Both the position numbers and the translations under genes were made by a program. A stretch of DNA of 38,896 bases, from the NCBI GenBank assembly GCA_903932535.1, contig CAIZGR010000762.1, forward strand, positions 1 through 38,896, written 5' to 3'. Shown here in pieces: positions 1 through 7,643 of this stretch. This stretch comes from an uncultured Hyphomicrobiales bacterium (GTDB taxonomy: Bacteria; Pseudomonadota; Alphaproteobacteria; Rhizobiales; Beijerinckiaceae). Numbering within the stretch: the first letter of the stretch is position 1; the number at the start of each line of letters is the position of its first letter. The notes beneath the pieces are model-generated. The model saw only the letters and a program-made list of their open reading frames with translations. It ran no database searches and had not been told where the DNA came from.

Positions 1-138
1 GCAATTAAAGCAATTGTCGCCACGATACCCTCTTGCCAAACGACACTAATACGAGTAGCGTTCCAATCGCTACTCGATGGCCGCTCAATTTGGCCAGTTT
101 AATTGTCGCTAAGCGGCCATCATAATTGTCGCGCTGCA
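1..138. mobile_element. IS21-like insertion sequence terminus (remnant)
   Basis: This AT-richer stretch has three direct copies of AATTGTCGC (12-20, 101-109, 124-132) and two perfect 9-bp inverted repeats (52-60/68-76 and 77-85/112-120). Repeated GCGACAATT blocks and a TGGCCAGTTTAATTGTCGC-type sequence resemble the multiply repeated ends I remember from IS21-family elements. No transposase gene (istA/istB) is inside the window, so this would be one terminus of an element running off the left edge, or an isolated scar. The outer boundary is probably near the CA at 137-138, but this is a guess. Base composition changes to the GC-rich norm after about position 240. Confidence 0.45.
52..76. repeat. 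Perfect 9-bp inverted repeat, 7-nt loop
   Basis: CGAGTAGCG at 52-60 pairs with CGCTACTCG at 68-76. It lies inside the putative insertion-sequence end and directly abuts a second inverted repeat (ATGGCCGCT 77-85 with AGCGGCCAT 112-120). Such sub-terminal symmetry could be transposase-binding structure. It has no T-run and is not next to a gene end, so a terminator is unlikely. Confidence 0.6.
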
Positions 139-403
139 GTCGGTACCCGCCGTCGCTGCTTTGCCGGCTCCAGCCTGCCCTTCGAGTTCCCTAACGATTG
201 TCCACCGCGTGAACGTACGCAATTGGGGATTCTACGTATCTTGAGACGTACCACTCGGAACGAGCGGCCTCGTCCTCGACCCGGGCGCGGGAGAGGGCCA
301 TCGGCTTTTCAACAGCCAGAGACGACAGCCGTCGCCTCGTCCCACGTCACGAAGCCGCGACGGACGCGGACGAGGTTCGCAGGCGCGCGCGTTGGAAATG
401 GCG
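139..403. other. Gene-free stretch downstream of the OmpR-type regulator
   Basis: I see no credible gene here on either strand; the open frames have arginine- and proline-rich shadow composition. It lies between the putative IS terminus and the stop codon of the response regulator. No clear terminator hairpin with a T-run was found. The 10-mer GGGATTCTAC occurs at 226-235 and again at 1327-1336, on both sides of the regulator gene, which may be chance. Confidence 0.5.
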
Positions 404-1159
404 CTACTCCAGTCCGTCGGGCTCCAGGCGAAATCCCGCCCCTCGGACGCTCACGATGAAACGCCGCTCTCCTGTCGGATCGAGCTTGCGCCGCACGTTG
501 CCGACCTGCACATCCACGACGTTGGTGCGGACGTAGCTTTTGTATCTCCAGACGTCCTCGAGCAGCTTCCGCCTCGAAAGGACCTGCCGCGGATGACGCG
601 CGAAGTATTCGAGCAGCGTGAACTCCCGCGGAAGCAGGTCCACGCGCCGGCCCCCGCAGCGGACCTCGCGACTGACGAGGTCCATCTCGATGGCGCCGAC
701 GTCGAGCATGGTCGGACGGTCCTCGCGGCGCCGGCGCAGCAGCGCTTCGACCCGCACCGTCATCTCGCGGAGGTCGAAGGGCCGGGTGAGATAGTCGTCG
801 GCGCCCGACTTGATGTAGGCGATGCGCTCCTCGACGGAAGCGGGAGCGCCGACAGCCAGCACCGGCGTCGAATCGCCGGCGGCGCGGAGCGCCTCGACGA
901 CGACGAGGCCTTCCAGTCCGTCCGCCATGCGATCGACGATGATCGCCGAGGCGCCGCAGGAATGACAGGCCTCCAAGCCTTCGGCCTTGGACCGGGCGAC
1001 ATGGACGAGGAAGCGGGCGCCTTCGAGTTCCAACCGCATGTCTGCCGTCAATTCCTCGTCGTCCGCGATGATCAGGACGGCGCCTCGGGCCGTCGCCGTT
1101 CGCGCGCTGTCACGCCAAGGGACGCCACTTTCAAATTCGACGTGGTTCGAAACGCTCAT
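404..1159 (-). CDS. OmpR/PhoB-family response regulator with non-canonical receiver residues
   Basis: The 251-residue protein has an N-terminal receiver domain (about 27-143) and a C-terminal winged-helix DNA-binding domain (about 153-248, with VDLLPREFTLLEYF and the VVDVQVGNVRRKL recognition-helix region). The acidic pair D33-D34 and the phospho-acceptor D76 (in AIIVD) are present. The switch Thr/Ser is replaced by G104 (PVLAVGA), and the invariant Lys of the usual KPF motif is R126 (LTRPF), so its phosphorylation or activation may be atypical. ATG at 1159 is preferred over 1183 because GAGGA lies 8 nt before it. Its predicted role is as a cytoplasmic transcription factor. It follows the FixJ-type gene in the same direction but after a gap of more than 500 bp, so it is probably transcribed separately. 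Its partner kinase is not evident. Confidence 0.88.
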   Translation of the reverse strand: MSVSNHVEFESGVPWRDSARTATARGAVLIIADDEELTADMRLELEGARFLVHVARSKAEGLEACHSCGASAIIVDRMADGLEGLVVVEALRAAGDSTPVLAVGAPASVEERIAYIKSGADDYLTRPFDLREMTVRVEALLRRRREDRPTMLDVGAIEMDLVSREVRCGGRRVDLLPREFTLLEYFARHPRQVLSRRKLLEDVWRYKSYVRTNVVDVQVGNVRRKLDPTGERRFIVSVRGAGFRLEPDGLE

Positions 1160-1700
1160 TCGCTCGATCCTCAGGCCCCCCAAGGTTCCGCGTGCCCGCG
1201 CCGAAACGACGACTCTCCCCCTTCGCTTCGGACGCGATCAAGGAGTTCGATGCGAGTCCGGCTTCCCCCGTCCCGACTGCGCGAACCCTGAATCACCATT
1301 TCCGACTCGGAGAGCGAATGCAATCCGGGATTCTACTTAGAACCATTCGGGGCGTTCGCCTCGACGATGGCCGAGCGGGTCGCAAGCCTCGAGGAGACGG
1401 TACAGATTGCGGCCTCAGCCGAACGATACGACCCGGACCGACGGAACGCTTGCAACTTCTTCACGCCGCGACGCTTTGCCAAGTTGCGGGCATGCGCGCC
1501 AAATTCGGCTCGAAGAGCAGGAAGGCGACGGATGCGCCGTGATCGTGCGCCGCCGTTGGGCGTCGAAAGGCGACGTCCTTCGCCGGCCCGCGGGGCCGGG
1601 GCGATCCGTAGAGCGCGTCGGGCGCCCGGCGTTCCCCTCCCCCGGGCTCACGTCCCTGGGCGCGCGGACGGTTCCGAGACCGGCGCGGTTCGGGCCGAAG
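1160..1700. other. Gene-free interval between two response regulator genes
   Basis: This stretch of about 540 bp has no frame with convincing protein character. It must contain the promoter of the OmpR-type regulator (minus strand), but I could not pick a convincing -35/-10 pair. A short palindrome, TTCTA-CT-TAGAA, lies at 1331-1342, about 170 bp upstream of that gene's start, and is a weak candidate operator. No RNA gene is recognised. Confidence 0.5.
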
Positions 1701-2315
1701 TCAGCTGCGATCCACGTTGAGGAACATCCGGACCAACTCGGAAAGGCTTCCCGCCTGGGTTTTCTTCATCACATTGGCGCGGTGGACCTCGACGGTCCGG
1801 GGGCTTATCCCCATCTCATAGGCGATAATTTTGTTCGGCTGCCCCCTCACCAGCCGGTCGAGCACCTCGGTCTCGCGCCCGGTGAGCGTGGCGAGCCGCG
1901 CCTGCGCCTCCTGGCTGCTGAGCGCGTTCCGCTGAGTATCCCGTCCAACATCGAGGGCGCGGCGGACGGCGTCGATGAGGTCGTCGCCCTGGAACGGCTT
2001 TTCCAGGAGATCGACCGCGCCCCTCTTCATCGCGCGCACCGCCAGCGGAACGTCGGCGTGGCCGGTGACGACGATCACGGGCAGCGCGAGCCCCAGCCTG
2101 GCGATCTCGGCCAGCAGATCCATGCCGCTCATGCCGGGCATGCGCACGTCGGTGACGACACAACCCGTCGCCGGCGCCGAATCGAGCCCGGCGAGGAAAG
2201 CGTCGGCGGACCCGTAGGTCTTCACCTCCAGGCCCTCGTTGGCGAGAAACATACGGATCGAATCGCGCAGCGCGTCGTCGTCGTCGATCACATGAACAAC
2301 CGGGGGCGCGCTCAT
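1701..2315 (-). CDS. FixJ-family response regulator (receiver + LuxR-type HTH)
   Basis: The 204-residue protein is the usual length for FixJ/NarL-type regulators. The receiver domain (about 5-120) has acidic residues D11-D13, phospho-acceptor D56 (VVTD), T84 and K106 in EKPF, all canonical. A linker leads to a LuxR/GerE helix-turn-helix (about 143-200), with [19 protein letters not shown] and the recognition helix [15 protein letters not shown] typical of FixJ. The start ATG overlaps the stop of the upstream kinase gene (ATGA, 2312-2315), so the two are translationally coupled and very likely a cognate kinase-regulator pair. It should bind DNA as a phosphorylation-induced dimer. Its targets cannot be told from the sequence. 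It belongs to the FixJ/TodT/DctR type group; a true nitrogen-fixation role is unsupported because the kinase lacks a heme ligand. Confidence 0.92.
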   Translation of the reverse strand: MSAPPVVHVIDDDDALRDSIRMFLANEGLEVKTYGSADAFLAGLDSAPATGCVVTDVRMPGMSGMDLLAEIARLGLALPVIVVTGHADVPLAVRAMKRGAVDLLEKPFQGDDLIDAVRRALDVGRDTQRNALSSQEAQARLATLTGRETEVLDRLVRGQPNKIIAYEMGISPRTVEVHRANVMKKTQAGSLSELVRMFLNVDRS

Positions 2316-5074
2316 TCGTCGCTCTCCTGTGCCGCCAACGGCAGGGTGAAGCTGAAAACAGCCCCGCCATGCGGATTCGCTCGCCCCCGGATTTCCCCGT
2401 AGTGGGCCTCGATGATGGATTTCGAGATCGACAGGCCAACCCCCATTCCTGTCGCCTTCGTCGACGTCAGAGGCTCGAACAGCCGCTCCTTTATGTCGTC
2501 GGCGAGGCCCGGGCCATTGTCCGAAACGTCGCAGCGTATCATGCCGGGGCCTTGAAGCGCGGTCGATATCACGACCTGCCCGCCCGGCGTCTCGCCGACG
2601 GACTCGCGCGCGTTACGGATGAGATTGGCCAGGACCTGGCCGATCTGCACAGGGTCCATCACGACGTCGTCGCGTTCGGCGGCGAGGTCCAGCGACAGCG
2701 CCGCGCCGCGCGGGCTCGTGTCCGAGACCGCGTCGGACACGACCTTTCCGATCAGCGCGTGCAGATGCTGATAGGTCTTGTCGGCCTCGCCATGCCCGAC
2801 GAAGGTCTTCAGATGCGCGATGATCTCCCCCATGCGGAAGACCTGGGCGGACGCGCGCGCGATCGCGTCCTCGACCGGAGCGGGTTGCGTCTCCCCCGGC
2901 TTCGCCAGGATGCGCCGGGCGGTCTCCAGATAAACCCCCGTCGCCGCCAGCGGCTGATTGAGTTCATGCGCCAGCGCGCCGGCCATCCCGCCGATCGCGG
3001 TCAGCCGCTGGGCCGCCAACTGATCGATCCGCGATTCGATCCGCCTGCGTTCAGAAAGGTCGCGCACGAAGGCCACGAGCATCACGTCATTATAGACCGC
3101 CGCCTCGGTGATCGCCACCTCGATCGGAAACAGCTCGCCGTCCTTCCGCCGCCCCTCGGCCTCGCGGCCGATTTCGAGGGCCTCGGCGGCGCCCGTTCCG
3201 GGGGCGTTCCCGACGCCGGCGTCCTGAAGCCCAGCGGGATTCTTCGGCATGAGCACGCCCACATTGCGGCCGATCGCCTCGTCGCGCTCATATCCGAACA
3301 TCCGCTCGCCGGCGGCGTTGATCGACTGAACGACGCCATGGACGTCGATCGCGATGATCGCGTCCTTCGCGCCGTCGAGAACGGCGGTGAGCAGGGCGAC
3401 GGTCCGGGCCGCCGATTCCTCGATGAATTTCCGCACCGTCACATCCTCGACGAGGTTGACGATCCATCGCGGCGCCCCTTCCGGATCATGGGTCATGGAC
3501 GCGCTTTCGCGGACCCACATCGGTTCGCCGGTCTTTTTTCGATACCTGTGCTCGACGACATAGGCGGGTTCCGCGCCGCGCTCGATTCGCTCGGCGAGGC
3601 TGCGGAACGCGGATCGATCCTCCGGATGCACGAGGTCGACGAGCCGCATCGTCTCGAGCTCGCCGCGCGTGTAGCCGGTCAGGCTGCAATAGGCCGCGTT
3701 GGCCTCGACGATCGTCCCGCCGGCCTTCGCCATGACGAAGCCGATCGCGGCGCCGGCGAAGGCGTTGCGGAATTTCTCCTCGCTGTCGCGCAGCGCGGCC
3801 TCCGCTTGCTTCTGCGCCGAAACATCCTCGGCCGAAAGGATGACGCCGCCGATCCGCCCGGCGAAGTCGGTCCAGGGAAAGGCGGTCCAGCGCAGCCAGC
3901 GCGTGCGACCCGCGCCGTCGACCCACACGTCGCCATCGGCGCTGTGGAATTCGCCCGACTGGACGCGCCGGTGGACCGCCTTCCATCGTTCGGGAAGATC
4001 GGGGTGCAGAGCATAGTGGTTGACGCCGGCGAGGCTGTCGCGACCGCGCCCATAGCTGGCCAGCCACCGCCGGCTCACCGCGACATAGTTCATGTCGCGG
4101 TCGAACATGGCGATCTCGATCGGCGCGCGTTCGACGAACCGCCGGATCTGCCGCTCGCTGTTCTGCAACGCGAGCTCGGCCGTCCTGAGGTCGCTCACGT
4201 CCCGGCAGACGCCGATCATCCGCACCGCGCGGCCGGCCTCGAAATAGGTCTGGCCCCGCGCCAGGATCCACCGGGGCGCGCCGTCGTTCTCGCGGCGGAT
4301 GCGGTATTCGGCCTCGTAAACCCCGTCGCCGGACGGATTGCAGGCGGCGGCGAGCGCCGCTGCGATCTTGGGCCGGTCCTCGGGGAGGGCGAGGCCGATC
4401 ACCCGCTCCGGGTTGACCGCGCCGTTGTTCGACATGCCGAAGATGCCGCGCAGGGCGTCGGTGTCGGACGCCTCGTTCCGGACGAGGTCGAGATCGAACG
4501 TCCCGATCCGGTCGGTCGCGGCGAGGCGGAATCGTTCGCTCGCGACCAGGAGCTTTTCGGCCGCCTCGCGGCGGCCCTCCGCCTCGCCGAGGCGCCAGAG
4601 TGCCCGATTCAGCGCCTCCGCGAGCGCGCAAATGACGAAGGCGTAAAAGACGAAACCGAACAACCTCGAAGAGTAGTCTGCGGAAAGCGCCGGCGGCGCC
4701 CACAGCAGCGCGGCGAAGGCGCCGGCCAGCGCGGCGCCGGCGCCGCCGGCCGAGCCGCCGAGGGCCGCCGCCATCGCCACGCCGGGGTAGAACACGAGAT
4801 ACGGAAGATCCGGCGAGAGCCCGAACGCCGCTATGCGAACCGCGACCAAGGGCAGGCTGATGGAAGCGCCGACGGCCAGTCTCCAGGGCCAGCGCAGACC
4901 GCGAACGAGGCCGAACAGGCGTTCGGCGCCGCCGAGCCGAGCGCCGCCTTCGCCTTCGCCTGCGCGCCCTGCGCCGGCGTCACGCTCTCGTCGATCGACC
5001 CGATCACGAAGATCCAAATCCAATCGCCTGCCGCCCTGTCGGCCAAATCCGCCTGGGAAAGGCGTCTTCGGCAT
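2312..5074 (-). CDS. FixL-like membrane histidine kinase, DUF4118 + four PAS domains, no heme histidine
   Basis: The 920-residue sensor kinase (from ATG 5074, with GAGAG 4 nt upstream) has a DUF4118/KdpD-like membrane region at about 65-160, followed by PAS domains at about 180-297, 305-422, 430-550 and 556-677. A HisKA domain follows with phospho-histidine H703 ([12 protein letters not shown]), then an HATPase domain (N817-type N box, [15 protein letters not shown]). The fourth PAS is very like the FixL oxygen-sensing PAS, but the proximal heme histidine position reads Q617 ([10 protein letters not shown]); the distal-pocket arginine equivalent is kept (R637). Oxygen sensing through heme is therefore unlikely. 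The gene is coupled to the FixJ-type regulator by a 4-nt overlap. The first 55 residues are Arg/Gly-rich and may be a mis-set start or a frameshift zone. Confidence 0.88.
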   Translation of the reverse strand: MPKTPFPGGFGRQGGRRLDLDLRDRVDRRERDAGAGRAGEGEGGARLGGAERLFGLVRGLRWPWRLAVGASISLPLVAVRIAAFGLSPDLPYLVFYPGVAMAAALGGSAGGAGAALAGAFAALLWAPPALSADYSSRLFGFVFYAFVICALAEALNRALWRLGEAEGRREAAEKLLVASERFRLAATDRIGTFDLDLVRNEASDTDALRGIFGMSNNGAVNPERVIGLALPEDRPKIAAALAAACNPSGDGVYEAEYRIRRENDGAPRWILARGQTYFEAGRAVRMIGVCRDVSDLRTAELALQNSERQIRRFVERAPIEIAMFDRDMNYVAVSRRWLASYGRGRDSLAGVNHYALHPDLPERWKAVHRRVQSGEFHSADGDVWVDGAGRTRWLRWTAFPWTDFAGRIGGVILSAEDVSAQKQAEAALRDSEEKFRNAFAGAAIGFVMAKAGGTIVEANAAYCSLTGYTRGELETMRLVDLVHPEDRSAFRSLAERIERGAEPAYVVEHRYRKKTGEPMWVRESASMTHDPEGAPRWIVNLVEDVTVRKFIEESAARTVALLTAVLDGAKDAIIAIDVHGVVQSINAAGERMFGYERDEAIGRNVGVLMPKNPAGLQDAGVGNAPGTGAAEALEIGREAEGRRKDGELFPIEVAITEAAVYNDVMLVAFVRDLSERRRIESRIDQLAAQRLTAIGGMAGALAHELNQPLAATGVYLETARRILAKPGETQPAPVEDAIARASAQVFRMGEIIAHLKTFVGHGEADKTYQHLHALIGKVVSDAVSDTSPRGAALSLDLAAERDDVVMDPVQIGQVLANLIRNARESVGETPGGQVVISTALQGPGMIRCDVSDNGPGLADDIKERLFEPLTSTKATGMGVGLSISKSIIEAHYGEIRGRANPHGGAVFSFTLPLAAQESDE

Positions 5075-5148
5075 GGGACTCTCGTCTGAAACAAGGCTCG
5101 ACGCAAGCTTTGCGGCGGCTTTTGGGCCTCCGACGCGACCGCTCGCGA

Positions 5149-7425
5149 TCAGGCCACCTTCGCGAGCGCGATCGCTTTCGCCCCGCGCTGCACGCGCGGC
5201 AGGGCGACGACGGCCACCACGCCATCGCCCTTGCGCGACGCCAGCCGCAAGGCGCCGCCATGCAGTTCGACCAGCGAGTTGGCGATGGCGAGGCCGAGGC
5301 CGGAGCCTTTCATGCCGTTCGCCATGACGGCGCCGACCTGCTCGAACGGACGGCCGAGCCGCTCGATGTCCTCGGCGGCGATGCCCGGCCCGTTGTCCTC
5401 GACATAGAAATAGATCCGGTCCGCGATCGCCTCGGCGCCGATCTCGACCGCCCCGCCTTCGGGCGAGAACTTCACCGCGTTGCGCAGGAGCGTCGTCAGG
5501 ATTCGCTCGACCGCCGACGGATCGGCTTCGATGGCGATGTCCGGCTGCACGGCGACCTCGATCGCGACGCCTTTCTCGCGCGCCGTGCCTGCGACGTCGT
5601 GCACCGCCCGGGCGACGGGCTCCTCGGCGCAGAACCTGCGGTACGCCAGCCGCTCGCGCCCGGCCTCGAGGCGCGACATGTCGAGAATCTCGGTGACGAC
5701 GTGCAACAGATATTCGCCGCTGGCCAGGATGTGCTGACAATAGTCCTGGTACTTCTCCGATCCGAGCGGACCGAAAGTCTGGTTGCTCATCAACTGGGAA
5801 AACCCGATGATCGCATTGAGCGGCGTGCGGAGCTCGTGGCTCATGTTTGCCAGAAACTCCGCCTTGGCGCGATTAGCGGCCTCCGCCTGCGCCTTCTGCT
5901 CGTGATAGCCCTCGGCGAGATCGACGAGCTGCTGGGCCTGCTCCTCGAGCGAGCGCCGGGACTGGCGCAATTGCGCGACGGTGGCGAGCAGCAGGCGCTC
6001 GGAATTCATCAGCTGCTCTTCGTGCTCCTTGAGCGCGGTGATGTCGGTTCCCACCGACACGAAGCCGCCGTCGCGCGTGCGCCGCTCGTTGACCTGCAGC
6101 CATCGTCCGTCGGGAAGGCGCGTCTCGTAAGTGCGCGCCTCGCGCCCGGGCGGAAACGGCTTGCCCTCGGCCGAGAGCAGATCGTGGTAAAGCACGCCCG
6201 ATCGGACGCAGGCTTCGGACAGATTGTGCAGGCGCCGGTATTTGGAGTTGCACAGCACCAGGCGATGGCTGGAGTCCCAGAGCACGAAGGCTTCGGAAAT
6301 CGCCTCGATCGCATCGCGCAGCCGCTGATCGGCGGTCGCGGACGCCTCCGCCTCGCGCTTGCGCTCGGTGACGTCGAAGGCGATTCCGACCAGAGTCACG
6401 CCGCCCGTCTCCTCGTCCTCGACCAGTTCCGCGCGCTTGCGCAACCACACCCAGCGTCCGTCGGCCGCGCGCATGCGAAACTCGACGTCGATGAAGTCGC
6501 CCGCGCGCTCGGCGGCCAGTCCCGCGATCGTCTCGAGGCTCAAGTCCTCGGGATGAACGAGCGCCTGCAAGTCCGCGATCGTCCACGGGCCCGACCGCTC
6601 GGCCAGATCGAGCACGCCGAACATGGACGCCGACCAGACGATTCGGCCGCGGCCGAGATCCCATGTCCACAAGCCGCACCGGCCGCGGTTGAGAGCGAGA
6701 TTGACCCGCGCGCGGTGGGCGCTGTCGCCGCGGGCGCGCCTGACTTTCGAGCGCGCGTCGACGACGCAGTAGGCGCCCGCCGCGAACATGAGCCCGACCG
6801 TCGAGCCGAGCAGAACGAGGGTCAGGATCGCGCCGCGCCGCCAGCCCGCGAGCTGCGGCTCCACGGGCGTGGCGAACACGACCCGGCCGTTCGTCGCCGG
6901 CAGCGGGCGGGCGACGGCGAAGCGGTCGCCGCCGCGCGCGTCGCTGAACCGGACCACGGCGGCGCTATCGTCCTGCGCCGGAAGCGCGCCGCTTCCCTCG
7001 GGATCGGAAGCGGCGTCCGGCGGATCGGCGGCGATCGCCCGTCCGTTGCGGTCGATCAGCACCGTTCTCGCCAGGCGCTCCGCTGGATCGGCGTCGAGCG
7101 CGTGACGGAACACCTCGGACGGGGCGGCTTTCGGCGCCGCTTGGAGCGCCGCATCGAGCTTGGCGGCGAGGATCGTCGCGCGCAGGCCCACCTCGTGCGC
7201 GGCCGCCCGGAGGGCGAACTCGCGATCGGTCTGCAAATGCTGGGCGGTCAGCAGAATCGCGGCCAGGACGATCGCCGCGAAGGCGAGCGCGATGGCCGGA
7301 GACGTCCAGAACCAAAGGCCGCCGGCGCGACGCGCCTTGGACGGCCGGCCTGAGGCTTGCACGACCGCGCGCCAAGCCTCGTCGTCCAGGTACGCCTCCG
7401 CATGTGCCGCGTTCGCACGCGTCAT
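5149..7425 (-). CDS. pleC: PleC/PdhS-type PAS sensor histidine kinase
   Basis: The 758-residue protein has TM1 (about 38-61), a periplasmic domain (about 62-193) and TM2 (about 196-222), then a PAS domain (about 243-356), a second PAS (about 366-465) containing AFVLWDSSHRLVLCNSKY, a coiled coil (about 466-520), HisKA with H530 (FLANMSHELRTPLNAIIGFS) and HATPase (DNGPGI 677-682, GSGLGLAIA 707-715). The VLWD..LVLCNSKY PAS and the segment FGPLGSEKYQDYC after the histidine are, from memory, hallmarks of the PleC/PdhS group that controls DivK and cell polarity in alphaproteobacteria. ATG 7425 is preceded by GGGGA. It lies 74 bp upstream of the FixL-like kinase and 218 bp downstream of pepN, all in one direction. 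Assignment as the cell-cycle PleC rather than a paralogue needs a tree. Confidence 0.8.
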   Translation of the reverse strand: MTRANAAHAEAYLDDEAWRAVVQASGRPSKARRAGGLWFWTSPAIALAFAAIVLAAILLTAQHLQTDREFALRAAAHEVGLRATILAAKLDAALQAAPKAAPSEVFRHALDADPAERLARTVLIDRNGRAIAADPPDAASDPEGSGALPAQDDSAAVVRFSDARGGDRFAVARPLPATNGRVVFATPVEPQLAGWRRGAILTLVLLGSTVGLMFAAGAYCVVDARSKVRRARGDSAHRARVNLALNRGRCGLWTWDLGRGRIVWSASMFGVLDLAERSGPWTIADLQALVHPEDLSLETIAGLAAERAGDFIDVEFRMRAADGRWVWLRKRAELVEDEETGGVTLVGIAFDVTERKREAEASATADQRLRDAIEAISEAFVLWDSSHRLVLCNSKYRRLHNLSEACVRSGVLYHDLLSAEGKPFPPGREARTYETRLPDGRWLQVNERRTRDGGFVSVGTDITALKEHEEQLMNSERLLLATVAQLRQSRRSLEEQAQQLVDLAEGYHEQKAQAEAANRAKAEFLANMSHELRTPLNAIIGFSQLMSNQTFGPLGSEKYQDYCQHILASGEYLLHVVTEILDMSRLEAGRERLAYRRFCAEEPVARAVHDVAGTAREKGVAIEVAVQPDIAIEADPSAVERILTTLLRNAVKFSPEGGAVEIGAEAIADRIYFYVEDNGPGIAAEDIERLGRPFEQVGAVMANGMKGSGLGLAIANSLVELHGGALRLASRKGDGVVAVVALPRVQRGAKAIALAKVA

Positions 7426-7643
7426 TGTTTTTCCCCAAAATGATTGAAACTCGACTTCGGGAAACAACGCCACATCCGAATCAACCAGATAAGAATCCTT
7501 GCGGGAATCTTTGTCCAGTGCCTTGACGGGACGCTGCTCGGATTTTTTGGCTTCGTGGCGTTTGCGGCCGGCGAATCGCGAACCGTCGCCCGTCCGGCGA
7601 AGAGGGCGTCTTCCGGCGAAGACCTCGAGCGATCGCCGCGTCC

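Noticed and set aside
1-132. Three AATTGTCGC copies as a possible CRISPR array or replication iterons
   Set aside because: Copies are 9 bp, unevenly spaced, mixed with inverted repeats of insertion-sequence type, and no initiator gene is present.
2312-2315. FixLJ as evidence for nitrogen fixation
   Set aside because: The kinase lacks the heme histidine and no fixK, nif or fix genes are in the window.
2369-5089. A plus-strand open frame of about 900 codons opposite the FixL-like kinase
   Set aside because: Its composition is Arg/Ala/Gly-rich without motifs, and the minus strand carries clear PAS, HisKA and HATPase domains.
5110-7353. A long plus-strand frame opposite the PleC-like kinase
   Set aside because: Shadow of a GC-rich gene; no recognisable domain or ribosome site.
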